From Legionellaceae bacterium (lineage in GTDB: Bacteria; Pseudomonadota; Gammaproteobacteria; Legionellales; Legionellaceae): a stretch of DNA of 6,496 nt. The translations under genes and the position numbers were made by a program. The notes under the pieces are model-generated. The model was not told where the DNA came from and searched no databases. It saw only the letters and a list, made by a program, of their open reading frames with translations. This document shows, piece after piece, positions 1-6,214 of the stretch (position 1 is its first letter; the number at the start of each line of letters is the position of its first letter). The stretch spans positions 1 through 6,496 of the forward strand of contig CANJFK010000062.1 in assembly GCA_947473535.1 (NCBI GenBank), in the 5' to 3' direction.

Positions 1-370
1 CATCATCAAAACCCGGGACGATACTAATATAATTTGAACCAAGCAAACCTTCGGTCAAAATTCGTGCAGAAGCGTCTTCGTAAGGTATTAATTTATCATG
101 CTGTAGCCTCATGGTTACTTTGGCATTTAGTTGACCAGGTTGCAACTCAATTTGTGTAACCTCGCCTACTTTAACACCGGCAATCGTTACGGGTGCTCGT
201 ATTTTCAAGCCCCCGATATCCGTAAAATCTGCCGTCACCGCATAGCTGGTTTTTGCTGAAAAATCAGTTATACCACTGACTTTCATCACCATGACCATTA
301 AGGCCAACAAGCCGAGCAACATAAATACCCCGACGCTAATATCAATATATCGATCACGCTGCTTGCTCAT
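1..370 (-). CDS. mlaD: MlaD, MCE-domain phospholipid transport subunit (partial, N-terminal 123 residues)
   Basis: MlaD is the substrate-binding subunit of the inner-membrane MlaFEDB complex, which handles phospholipids moving between inner and outer membranes. Translating the minus strand from the ATG at 370 gives an uninterrupted frame to the left edge, beginning MSKQRDRYIDISVGVF. One hydrophobic segment (about residues 9-29) is followed by an MCE domain from about residue 39, with typical stretches such as FTDIGGLKIRAPVTIAGVKVG and GLLGSNYISI. That matches the topology of MlaD, a single N-terminal anchor with a periplasmic MCE domain. The family is about 180 residues, so roughly the last third lies outside the window. 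The start is supported by GGAGG at 378-382 (minus strand), 7 nt before the ATG, and it directly abuts the mlaE stop codon, as expected within the mlaFEDCB operon. The frame shows no damage. Confidence 0.93.
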   Translation of the reverse strand, partial: MSKQRDRYIDISVGVFMLLGLLALMVMVMKVSGITDFSAKTSYAVTADFTDIGGLKIRAPVTIAGVKVGEVTQIELQPGQLNAKVTMRLQHDKLIPYEDASARILTEGLLGSNYISIVPGFDD

Positions 371-1153
371 TTACCAGCCTCCAATCATCATAGCCGTTAA
401 CAGAAAATCAAATCCCAATACCGCCAGCGAAGAATACACTACCGTTCGTGTTGTGGCACGACTGATTCCTTCGGCTGTAGGTACGCACGTAAAACCCTGA
501 AATACAGCTATCCAGATAACTAAAAAGGCAAAGACAATACTTTTAATAATGCCACTCAAAACATCGATACGAAAATTAACAGCAGCCGACATGTTTGACC
601 AAAAACTACCTGCATCAACGCCTAACCATTGCACACCAATAAAATAACCCCCATAGACTGCTACAGCAGAAAAAATGAGGGCTAAAATCGGAAGCGCTAT
701 CATGCCAGCCAAAAACCGGGGATAAATAATTCGACCCAGCGGATCGGTGCCCATCATATCCATGCTCGCTAACTGCTCTGTTGTTTTCATGAGGCCAATT
801 TCAGCGGTTAAAGCAGAACCAGCGCGCCCTGCAAATAACAAAGCACTAATGACGGGACCTAATTCACGAGCAATACTTAACGCCAACAATTGACCCAGTT
901 GGCTCGCTGCACCAAATTTTTCCAGCGTATGATATCCCTGTAGGCCAACAACCATCCCAATGAACAAAGCGGAAACAATAATGATCAAACAGGACAATAC
1001 ACCAACAAAATACAGCTGTGCTCGTAAAGCAGGCCATAGGCGATAAAAATCAGGTTTTCTAAACAATACACGGAATAAAAAACGCCCAGAACTACCAATG
1101 GTTTGAATGGTACCTACCGAGGCATGCCCAAGCCGCGCGACGGTTTCAAGCAT
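371..1153 (-). CDS. mlaE: MlaE, permease of the Mla phospholipid ABC transporter
   Basis: This is the integral-membrane subunit of the MlaFEDB complex, pairing with the MlaF ATPase on the cytoplasmic side and MlaD on the periplasmic side. The 260-residue product has the same length as the E. coli protein. An amphipathic N-terminal region (residues 1-45) is followed by a long hydrophobic segment (about 48-71), the family core RELGPVISALLFAGR at 96-110, and AEIGLMKTTEQLASMDMMG at 117-135, the conserved cytoplasmic coupling region of MlaE/YrbE permeases. Further hydrophobic segments lie around 147-170, 205-225 and 240-258. The ATG at 1151-1153 has a strong Shine-Dalgarno GAGGAG at 1161-1166 (minus strand, 7 nt spacer) inside the end of mlaF. 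The gene overlaps mlaF by 8 nt and its stop touches the mlaD start codon, so the three genes should be translated as one unit. Confidence 0.97.
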   Translation of the reverse strand: MLETVARLGHASVGTIQTIGSSGRFLFRVLFRKPDFYRLWPALRAQLYFVGVLSCLIIIVSALFIGMVVGLQGYHTLEKFGAASQLGQLLALSIARELGPVISALLFAGRAGSALTAEIGLMKTTEQLASMDMMGTDPLGRIIYPRFLAGMIALPILALIFSAVAVYGGYFIGVQWLGVDAGSFWSNMSAAVNFRIDVLSGIIKSIVFAFLVIWIAVFQGFTCVPTAEGISRATTRTVVYSSLAVLGFDFLLTAMMIGGW

Positions 1154-1943
1154 CTAATAACTCCTCAGTGTATGGTCGTGCCGGGTAATGAAAAGGTACG
1201 ACACCGTCGGCTTCACCGTGCATAAACTGCCTGATTGCGGGTTCTGTTGATTGCATTAGTTCCAGTGGTTCACCGAAACCAATGACCCGTCCATCTGCAA
1301 TTAAATAAACGTAATCAGCAATGGAGCATGTCTCTTCAACATCGTGCGATACAATAATAGTTGTTGTCTGTAGCAACTGATTCAACCGCTTAATAAGTCG
1401 CACCAAAACACCCATTGAAATCGGATCTTGTCCAGTAAAGGGCTCATCATACATCATCAGCTCAGGATCAAGTGCTATAGTTCTTGCCAAAGCAACCCGT
1501 CTCGCCATGCCACCCGATAATTCAGCGGGCATTAATCGCGCAGCGCCGCGTAAACCAACAGCTTCAAGTTTCATCAACACAATGTCACGCAACATGTCTT
1601 TGTTCAAGTGAGTATGTTCACGTAGAGGAAACGCCACATTATCAAAAACTGATAAGTGAGTAAATAAAGCACTGTTTTGAAATAGCAAACCCATTTTTTG
1701 TCGTAACTGATACAGTTTTTTATGTGATACATGGTGAATATTATTATCATTAACCAGAATGCGTCCAGAATCAGGCCTAAGCAGAGCACCAATCAATCGC
1801 AATAGCGTGGTTTTACCGCTGCCACTGGGACCCATAATCGCTGTAATCTTTCCTCGCTTTACCACGATATCAACGCCGTTAAAAATCAAGCGCTCATCGT
1901 GGCAAAAGGTAAGGTTGGTAATTTCAACCAAATTATCATTCAT
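1146..1943 (-). CDS. mlaF: MlaF, ATPase of the Mla phospholipid ABC transporter
   Basis: This is the cytoplasmic ATP-binding subunit that powers the MlaFEDB transporter. The 265-residue protein has all the ABC ATPase motifs in order: Walker A GPSGSGKT (38-45), Q-loop Gln89 in LLFQNSALF, signature LSGGMARR (142-149), Walker B LMMYDEP (162-168) with catalytic Glu167, D-loop near TGQDP (170-174), and switch His200 in IIVSHD. The methionine within the signature (SGGMARR) is typical of MlaF-type ATPases, and the TGQDP form of the D-loop also fits. It is the first gene of the mla operon here. The ATG at 1941-1943 has only a weak ribosome site (GGA about 12 nt upstream on the minus strand), unlike the strong sites of mlaE and mlaD. 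A promoter-like box lies about 32 nt upstream of the start. Confidence 0.97.
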   Translation of the reverse strand: MNDNLVEITNLTFCHDERLIFNGVDIVVKRGKITAIMGPSGSGKTTLLRLIGALLRPDSGRILVNDNNIHHVSHKKLYQLRQKMGLLFQNSALFTHLSVFDNVAFPLREHTHLNKDMLRDIVLMKLEAVGLRGAARLMPAELSGGMARRVALARTIALDPELMMYDEPFTGQDPISMGVLVRLIKRLNQLLQTTTIIVSHDVEETCSIADYVYLIADGRVIGFGEPLELMQSTEPAIRQFMHGEADGVVPFHYPARPYTEELLDA

Positions 1944-1974
1944 ACCGTTAGATTCCAGGGTTTCATATTTATAG

Positions 1975-2005
1975 ATTATATACCCGTCATGCCAAATATT
2001 ACCAA
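1975..2005 (-). promoter_or_regulatory. Candidate sigma-70 promoter of the mla operon
   Basis: On the minus strand a perfect TATAAT occupies 1980-1975, with a possible -35 TTGGTA at 2005-2000. The spacer is 19 nt, or 17 nt if TATATA (1982-1977) is taken as the -10. Transcription would begin near 1968, leaving a leader of about 25 nt before mlaF. The -35 lies inside a GTCATG / CATGAC inverted repeat (arms 1986-1991 and 2008-2013), a possible operator. The -10 box is strong; the -35 assignment and the operator are inference. Confidence 0.5.
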
Positions 2006-2088
2006 TTCATGACACATAAAATCTTTACAGTAAAGAACGCGTTGCCCAAAGCCCATGTTTTATACAGAACCTCAGCCATTTGGCATGA
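1987..2088. repeat. Separated 11-bp inverted repeat in the mla/kdsD control region
   Basis: TCATGCCAAAT at 1987-1997 recurs as its exact reverse complement, ATTTGGCATGA, at 2078-2088, with 80 nt between the arms. The left arm falls between the -35 and -10 of the candidate mla promoter; the right arm is upstream of the likely kdsD promoter. A related 9-bp direct repeat, TTGCCCAAA, occurs at 2042-2050 and 2093-2101. The repeats are plain in the sequence; a role as paired sites for a regulator is inference. Apart from these and the promoters, I see nothing else in the 1944-2210 gap. Confidence 0.5.
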
Positions 2089-2121
2089 AAATTTGCCCAA
2101 ACAGTATTCGCATTTTAATTA

Positions 2122-2148
2122 TAGACCATATTTATGGTATGCTATGAA
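2122..2148 (+). promoter_or_regulatory. Tentative promoter of the kdsD-lpt operon
   Basis: An extended -10-like stretch TGCTATGAA (2140-2148) and an overlapping TGGTATGCT (2135-2143 region) lie about 65 nt before kdsD in an AT-rich segment. A possible -35, TAGACC (2122-2127), is only 15 nt from TATGAA, which is short. Some promoter is expected because kdsD is the first gene after a divergent gap, but the exact boxes are uncertain. Confidence 0.25.
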
Positions 2149-2210
2149 TTATTGTATAGGTACGTTAGCCTGTCCTAATCATACCACACTTGCTTTCAAT
2201 TTAAGCAATC

Positions 2211-3185
2211 ATGAAGAGAGTTATGAATTTTTGCAAACTAGGCCTCGCGGTCATAGAAACTGAAGCACAAGCCGTATTTGAATTAACGCATCGATTGGAT
2301 TATCGCTTCGATAGGGCGTGCGAATTATTATTATCCTGTAAAGGACGCATTGTCGTTACTGGCATGGGAAAATCCGGCCACATCGGCAAAAAAATAGCAG
2401 CAACCTTCTCAAGCACAGGCAGCCCCTCTTTTTTTATGCATCCGGGTGAAGCGAGCCATGGTGATCTAGGGATGATTACTCGACAAGACACCGTGCTTGC
2501 TATTTCTAACTCTGGTTATACGAACGAGTTGCTCATCCTGCTACCCTTATTAAAACGGCTCGAAGTGCCCCTAATTGCATTAACAGGGAATCCTGAATCC
2601 ACATTGGCAACCACAGCCAGCGTTAATCTTGATATTAGCATCCGTCATGAAGCATGCCCGCTGGGGCTCGCGCCAACCACGAGCACTACGGTATCCCTTG
2701 TGATGGGCGATGCGTTAGCGATTGCACTATTGCAAGCGAGGGGATTTAGCGCGGAAGATTTTGCACGCTCACACCCTGGCGGCAACCTGGGGAAACGCTT
2801 GCTATTACGCATTGAAGATATTTACCACACAGGCGATGAATTGCCGCTGATTAGCGAAAAAAATAGCATCCGCGACGCATTAATCGAAGTGACGGCGAAA
2901 AAATTGGGGATGACATGCGTTGTTGATGCGCAAGGTTTCTTAGTGGGGATCTATACCGATGGAGACGTACGTCGAACATTAACCAATGAATTTGACATCA
3001 ATGTGACACCTTTAAGTGACGTCATGACGCGCAATTGCCGTACGATTAAAAAAAACGTATTAGCAGTCGAGGCCTTAGCCTTGATGCAGAAACACAGTAT
3101 TACATCGCTTGTCATTGTAGATGACGACAACCGCCCATCCGCAGTGGTTCACTTGCATGATCTACTACGAGCTGGCGTCTATTAA
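2211..3185 (+). CDS. kdsD: Arabinose-5-phosphate isomerase KdsD
   Basis: KdsD interconverts ribulose 5-phosphate and arabinose 5-phosphate in the cytoplasm, the first committed step toward Kdo, the inner-core sugar of LPS. The 324-residue product has an N-terminal SIS sugar-isomerase domain (about 35-180) and two C-terminal CBS domains (about 205-324). Family stretches include GMGKSGHIGKK (51-61), HPGEASHGDLGM (77-88), AISNSG (97-102), EACPLGLAPT (147-156) and SHPGGNLG (187-194). Residues matching the E. coli catalytic set K59, E111, E152 and H193 are present as K54, E106, E147 and H188, and the protein ends in the typical HLHDLLRAGV. The start is uncertain: an in-frame stop at 2202-2204 limits it to the ATG at 2211 (no ribosome site) or at 2223, which is preceded by AAGAGAG at short spacing and also fits the homologue alignment. 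It is the first gene of the forward operon, 11 nt before kdsC. Confidence 0.96.
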   Translation: MKRVMNFCKLGLAVIETEAQAVFELTHRLDYRFDRACELLLSCKGRIVVTGMGKSGHIGKKIAATFSSTGSPSFFMHPGEASHGDLGMITRQDTVLAISNSGYTNELLILLPLLKRLEVPLIALTGNPESTLATTASVNLDISIRHEACPLGLAPTTSTTVSLVMGDALAIALLQARGFSAEDFARSHPGGNLGKRLLLRIEDIYHTGDELPLISEKNSIRDALIEVTAKKLGMTCVVDAQGFLVGIYTDGDVRRTLTNEFDINVTPLSDVMTRNCRTIKKNVLAVEALALMQKHSITSLVIVDDDNRPSAVVHLHDLLRAGVY

Positions 3186-3196
3186 CGGGGTATAAT

Positions 3197-3724
3197 ATGA
3201 AAGAAGTCATTGAGCATGCAAAAAAAATCAAATGTGTCATTTGCGACGTCGACGGTGTTTTAACCGATGGGCTTATTTACATTGATAATTTTGCCAATGA
3301 ACTAAAAACGTTCAATATACAAGATGGCTTGGGTTTGAAATTACTCATGTCTGCGGGCATCGACGTTGCAGTGATTACTGGCTCGACAAACGCCGTAATC
3401 GATCACCGCATGCAACAGCTAGGCATTCGCCATTATTTCAAAGGACAAATCAATAAACAAAGCGCTTATCAAACGCTTAAGACTACCTTAAGCCTTAACG
3501 ATGAACAATTTGCATACATTGGCGATGATCTACCTGATTTACCCATCATGCAACAGGTTGGGTTAAGCATTGCCGTTGCAAATGCCGTGCGTCAAGTGAA
3601 AGAATTTGCCATGTGGCACACGGAACTTCATGGAGGGCGCGGTGCCGTCCGTGAAGCATGTGATCTTATCCTGACGGCCCAAAATCAACTGGAGGTTGCG
3701 CTTAACCGGTTCCTCTCCCTATGA
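3197..3724 (+). CDS. kdsC: 3-deoxy-D-manno-octulosonate 8-phosphate phosphatase KdsC
   Basis: KdsC removes the phosphate from Kdo 8-phosphate to release Kdo for activation and LPS assembly. The 175-residue protein belongs to the cap-less C0 HAD phosphatases, which work as tetramers. HAD motif I is DVDGVLTDG at 17-25 (nucleophile Asp17, acid Asp19); motif II is ITGS at 60-63 (Thr61); the motif III lysine is Lys87 in GQINKQ; motif IV is IGDDLPDLP at 108-116 with Asp110, Asp111 and Asp114. The C-terminal GGRGAVREACDL is the KdsC-specific tail that reaches a neighbouring subunit's active site. It is slightly shorter than the 188-residue E. coli protein because of a shorter N-terminus. Motif II reads TGST where many relatives have TGR. 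A GGGG at 3187-3190 may serve as ribosome site. The stop overlaps the lptC start as ATGA. Confidence 0.96.
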   Translation: MKEVIEHAKKIKCVICDVDGVLTDGLIYIDNFANELKTFNIQDGLGLKLLMSAGIDVAVITGSTNAVIDHRMQQLGIRHYFKGQINKQSAYQTLKTTLSLNDEQFAYIGDDLPDLPIMQQVGLSIAVANAVRQVKEFAMWHTELHGGRGAVREACDLILTAQNQLEVALNRFLSL

Positions 3725-4293
3725 ACGCAACGAAGCAAGCCATGTGGTTATTTTTGGCGCTCCTATCCTTGGCTTCTTCGGCCTGGTATTTTGCCAGCTC
3801 CACACCCATCATCAGGCTTGATGATCAATCATTATCAATGACGACAGATACTACTATCCATCACTTGACAGTCCAGCAGTTTGATACCGATGGACACCGC
3901 GTTCATTACTTACAAACGCCATTAATGCAGCATATTCCCTTGAATAATACGCATCAGCTGAAAACGCCACACATTATTGTTATTCAACCCAATCAGCCGG
4001 CCTGGGAAATTCAAGCCAATAGCGCGACAGCCTTGTATGGTGGCAAACAAATTACGTTTAATGAGAATGTTATTGTCCACCAAAAAAAAGAAGGCGATCA
4101 TCAAGAGACCACCCTGAAAACGCAAGAAATCACCTACTTTCCCAACGATAAATTAGCTACCACGCCGAAAGAAATCACCTTTATGCAAGCAGGTAATGTG
4201 GTGAAATCAACAGGCATGACAGCGTATCTTGCAGAAAATCGTGTAAAATTGCTGAGTAATGCCCGAGGAACATATGAATCAAATCATGGGTAG
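3721..4293 (+). CDS. lptC: LptC, inner-membrane anchored LPS transport protein
   Basis: LptC is the bitopic subunit of the LptB2FGC complex that receives LPS extracted from the inner membrane and passes it to LptA in the periplasm. The 190-residue product is close to E. coli length (191). It has one N-terminal hydrophobic anchor (about residues 8-25) with no clear cleavage site, followed by a beta-rich OstA/LptC-like periplasmic domain. Recognisable stretches include IIRLDDQSLSMTTDTTIHHLTVQQFDTDG near the start of the domain in part, LYGGKQITFNENVIVHQ in the middle, and [12 protein letters not shown] at the C-terminus, which is typical of the family. Sequence conservation in this family is low, so the identification rests on topology, the C-terminal motif and position between kdsC and lptA. 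There is no good ribosome site; the ATGA overlap with kdsC suggests translational coupling. The end overlaps lptA by 20 nt. Confidence 0.92.
   Translation: MNATKQAMWLFLALLSLASSAWYFASSTPIIRLDDQSLSMTTDTTIHHLTVQQFDTDGHRVHYLQTPLMQHIPLNNTHQLKTPHIIVIQPNQPAWEIQANSATALYGGKQITFNENVIVHQKKEGDHQETTLKTQEITYFPNDKLATTPKEITFMQAGNVVKSTGMTAYLAENRVKLLSNARGTYESNHG
4265..4270 (+). promoter_or_regulatory. Ribosome binding site choosing the lptA start
   Basis: GAGGAA lies 3 nt before the ATG at 4274, inside the end of lptC. The upstream in-frame ATG at 4259 has no such site and would precede it, and the next ATG at 4286 is 15 nt away. The spacing is on the short side, but this motif makes 4274 the best start. Confidence 0.6.
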
Positions 4294-4798
4294 TCGTGTC
4301 ATCGCATGCATTATCTACCTCTTATTGTTTTGCAATCCGATGAACGTTTGTTTCTCGTTACCAGAAGACAAACAAGCGGTTATTCAATTTCGCGCTGATT
4401 CTGCTGATATCAATCAAACGACCCATCACGGTATATACACGGGTAATGTACAACTTGATCAAGGATCAACACACATACGAGCGGCTGAGGCGATCACGGA
4501 AGGCAACCAAAAAAATCAACTGATCAAAGCCATTATTAAAGGAAATAAAGACATACCAGCTCACTATTGGACACTGACAGCCAATGACAAACCCCCTCTT
4601 CATGCCTATGCAGAAACAATTCATTATTACCCAGAAAAACAAAGGATTGAATTAATTGGCAATGCGCGTGTTGAGCAAGGGACCAATTCATTTTCAGCGC
4701 CTAAAATTACGTATGATATGGTGCAACAACATGTTGTATCTGAATCGAATGGTAAAGCACGAACCACGATTATTATTCATCCCGAGAAACAGACATGA
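4274..4798 (+). CDS. lptA: LptA, periplasmic LPS bridge protein
   Basis: LptA forms the periplasmic filament of stacked beta-jellyroll subunits that carries LPS from LptC to LptD at the outer membrane. From the ATG at 4274 the product is 174 residues (E. coli 185). It opens with a Sec signal peptide: a short polar start, a hydrophobic core [12 protein letters not shown] (about 9-20), and probable cleavage near CFS-LPED at about residue 28. The mature part is an OstA-type domain with alternating strands: [54 protein letters not shown] and [10 protein letters not shown] (long ones span several strands). A start at 4259 would add five residues (MPEEH) with acidic charge before the hydrophobic core, which is poor for a signal peptide. 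It overlaps lptC by 20 nt and lptB by 4 nt (ATGA). Confidence 0.93.
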   Translation: MNQIMGSRVIACIIYLLLFCNPMNVCFSLPEDKQAVIQFRADSADINQTTHHGIYTGNVQLDQGSTHIRAAEAITEGNQKNQLIKAIIKGNKDIPAHYWTLTANDKPPLHAYAETIHYYPEKQRIELIGNARVEQGTNSFSAPKITYDMVQQHVVSESNGKARTTIIIHPEKQT

Positions 4799-5523
4799 AC
4801 GCAATGTTGGAAGCACGTCATTTAAAAAAATCATTTAAAACGCGCACGGTGGTCAATGACGTCAGTTTACACATTGCACGGGGTGAATGTGTTGGACTAC
4901 TCGGTCCAAACGGCGCGGGAAAAACAACCTGCTTTTATATGATCGTTGGTTTACAGTCATGTGACAAGGGCCAAATCATCTTGAACGGTCAAGACATCAC
5001 TAAAACGGCCATGCATCAGCGCGCTCGATTAGGCATTGGTTATTTGCCGCAAGAAGCCTCTATTTTTCGCAAAATGACCGTGTCAGATAACATTTTTTCT
5101 ATTTTACAACTACGTCTTGATTTAGATGAAGCAGGTAGACAAGCTAAATTAGAGCAATTGCTGCTCGAGTTTCATATTTCTCATTTACGAAAAAACTTAG
5201 GTATGAGCTTGTCTGGCGGCGAGCGTCGGCGTGTTGAAATTGCTCGCGCTTTAGCGATTGAGCCTGCGTTTATTTTGCTCGATGAGCCGTTTGCCGGGGT
5301 CGATCCGATTTCAGTACTTGATATTAAAAAAATTATCTTACACTTGTGTGATAAAAATATTGGTGTATTAATCACCGATCATAATGTGCGAGAAACATTG
5401 GACATCTGCGAACGAGCATATATTGTTAATCAAGGAACCATCCTTTGTGAGGGCTCTCCATCAACCATACTTACCAATCAACAAGTGCGTGCAGTCTATC
5501 TTGGCGAAGAATTTTCATTGTAA
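4795..5523 (+). CDS. lptB: LptB, ATPase of the LPS export ABC transporter
   Basis: LptB is the cytoplasmic ATPase dimer that drives LPS extraction by LptF and LptG and its movement along LptC and LptA. The 242-residue product matches the family length and carries every ABC motif: Walker A GPNGAGKT (37-44), Q-loop Gln86 in [13 protein letters not shown], signature LSGGERRR (139-146), Walker B FILLDEP (159-165) with catalytic Glu164, D-loop GVDP (168-171) and switch His196 in [10 protein letters not shown]. The [13 protein letters not shown] stretch and the ending [10 protein letters not shown] are characteristic of LptB and set it apart from branched-chain amino-acid ATPases. The start overlaps the lptA stop as ATGA, with GAGAAA at 4784-4789 as a possible ribosome site. 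lptF and lptG are not nearby, as is usual. It is the last gene of the tight operon; a hairpin element starts 27 nt after its stop. Confidence 0.98.
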   Translation: MNAMLEARHLKKSFKTRTVVNDVSLHIARGECVGLLGPNGAGKTTCFYMIVGLQSCDKGQIILNGQDITKTAMHQRARLGIGYLPQEASIFRKMTVSDNIFSILQLRLDLDEAGRQAKLEQLLLEFHISHLRKNLGMSLSGGERRRVEIARALAIEPAFILLDEPFAGVDPISVLDIKKIILHLCDKNIGVLITDHNVRETLDICERAYIVNQGTILCEGSPSTILTNQQVRAVYLGEEFSL

Positions 5524-5549
5524 CGTGTAACGGAAAATAGAAACGATAG

Positions 5550-5636
5550 GGATCGCGCCCGAATTAACTTCCTATTCTTGCGCGAAGATGGCCATTAGCT
5601 TGATGCAAGAATAGGAAGTTAATTCGGGCGCGATCC
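5550..5636. repeat. Perfect 32-bp inverted repeat (MITE- or REP-like hairpin element)
   Basis: The arms at 5550-5581 and 5605-5636 are exact reverse complements over 32 bp, around a 23-nt spacer (5582-5604) that contains the 8-bp palindrome ATGGCCAT (5588-5595). Arms begin GGATCGCGCCCG and end TTCTTGC on the left. With one bulged G the pairing extends outward through ATAGG / CCTAT, into the first two bases of the pabA start codon. There is no T-run after the right arm, so it does not look like a simple intrinsic terminator, and it has no coding capacity. It is either a mobile miniature element or a strong RNA hairpin between lptB and pabA. No clear target duplication is visible. Confidence 0.85.
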
Positions 5637-5637
5637 T

Positions 5638-6204
5638 ATGTTACTAATCATCGATAATTACGATTCATTCACTTATAACTTAGTGCAATATTTTCAATGC
5701 CTTGGACAGGAGGTGTTGGTTTACGCACATGACAACATCACGATCAATAAAATTAAGGCATTAGCGCCGGATTATCTCGTCATTTCGCCCGGCCCAAAAG
5801 CACCGCAAGACGCAGGCGTGTCCTTAGCCGTCATCCAGCATTTTCATCGAGACATTCCGATCTTAGGCGTATGCTTGGGCCATCAATGCATAGCCCATGC
5901 GTTTGGTGCGAAAATAGTCCAAGCGCCCGCTATTATTCATGGTAAAACATCCCTTGTTCATCATCATAAACAAGGCCTATTCGATGCGATCCCGACCCCT
6001 TTTCTTGCAACGCGTTATCATTCACTAGCCATCGATGTCGCAACGCTCCCACCTTGTTTTTCGATTGATGCTTGGGCCGATGAAACAATCATGGCCATTT
6101 CACATCGTGAATACGCCTTGTTTGGCCTGCAATTTCATCCAGAGGCTATTTTAACTGAGCACGGCATGCCGTTATTGAAGCGTTTTTTATCCATCAAAAA
6201 ATAG
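5638..6204 (+). CDS. pabA: Glutamine amidotransferase component of aminodeoxychorismate/anthranilate synthase (PabA/TrpG)
   Basis: This class I glutamine amidotransferase supplies ammonia from glutamine to chorismate, for 4-amino-4-deoxychorismate (folate, with PabB) or anthranilate (tryptophan, with TrpE). The 188-residue product equals E. coli PabA (187) in length. It begins with the hallmark IIDNYDSFTYNLVQYF and carries the oxyanion-hole segment SPGP (50-53), nucleophile Cys79 in GVCLGHQ (77-83), HGKTS, TRYHSL, and the His167/Glu169 pair in FHPE that completes the triad. The oxyanion region continues KAPQDAG rather than the more usual CTP or GVP forms. PabA and TrpG cannot be separated firmly by sequence; the lack of trpE, trpD or trpC on the visible side favours pabA or a shared subunit. 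The start is fixed by an in-frame stop at 5620-5622, with no other start codon between. No ribosome site lies at normal distance because the hairpin element ends one base before the ATG. Confidence 0.93.
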   Translation: MLLIIDNYDSFTYNLVQYFQCLGQEVLVYAHDNITINKIKALAPDYLVISPGPKAPQDAGVSLAVIQHFHRDIPILGVCLGHQCIAHAFGAKIVQAPAIIHGKTSLVHHHKQGLFDAIPTPFLATRYHSLAIDVATLPPCFSIDAWADETIMAISHREYALFGLQFHPEAILTEHGMPLLKRFLSIKK

Positions 6205-6214
6205 TACATTGAAT

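Noticed and set aside
291..500. A 69-codon plus-strand frame across the mlaD/mlaE junction
   Set aside because: It is antisense to two well-supported genes and shows no protein-family character.
2009..2263. An 84-codon plus-strand open frame in the mla/kdsD gap
   Set aside because: It overlaps the start of kdsD in another frame, spans promoter-like sequence, lacks a ribosome site and shows no recognisable domain.
3191..3196. TATAAT immediately before the kdsC start codon, possible internal promoter
   Set aside because: No -35 box lies at the right distance, and transcription would start inside kdsC after its ATG, so it cannot serve that gene.
3482..3494. ACTACCTTAAGCC in kdsC, identical to part of the repeat arm at 6222-6234
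   Set aside because: A 13-bp match somewhere in a window this long is plausible by chance, and here it is part of an intact conserved coding sequence.
5550..5636. The hairpin as an intrinsic terminator for lptB
   Set aside because: The stem is far longer than usual and no T-run follows on either strand; the sequence goes straight into the pabA start.
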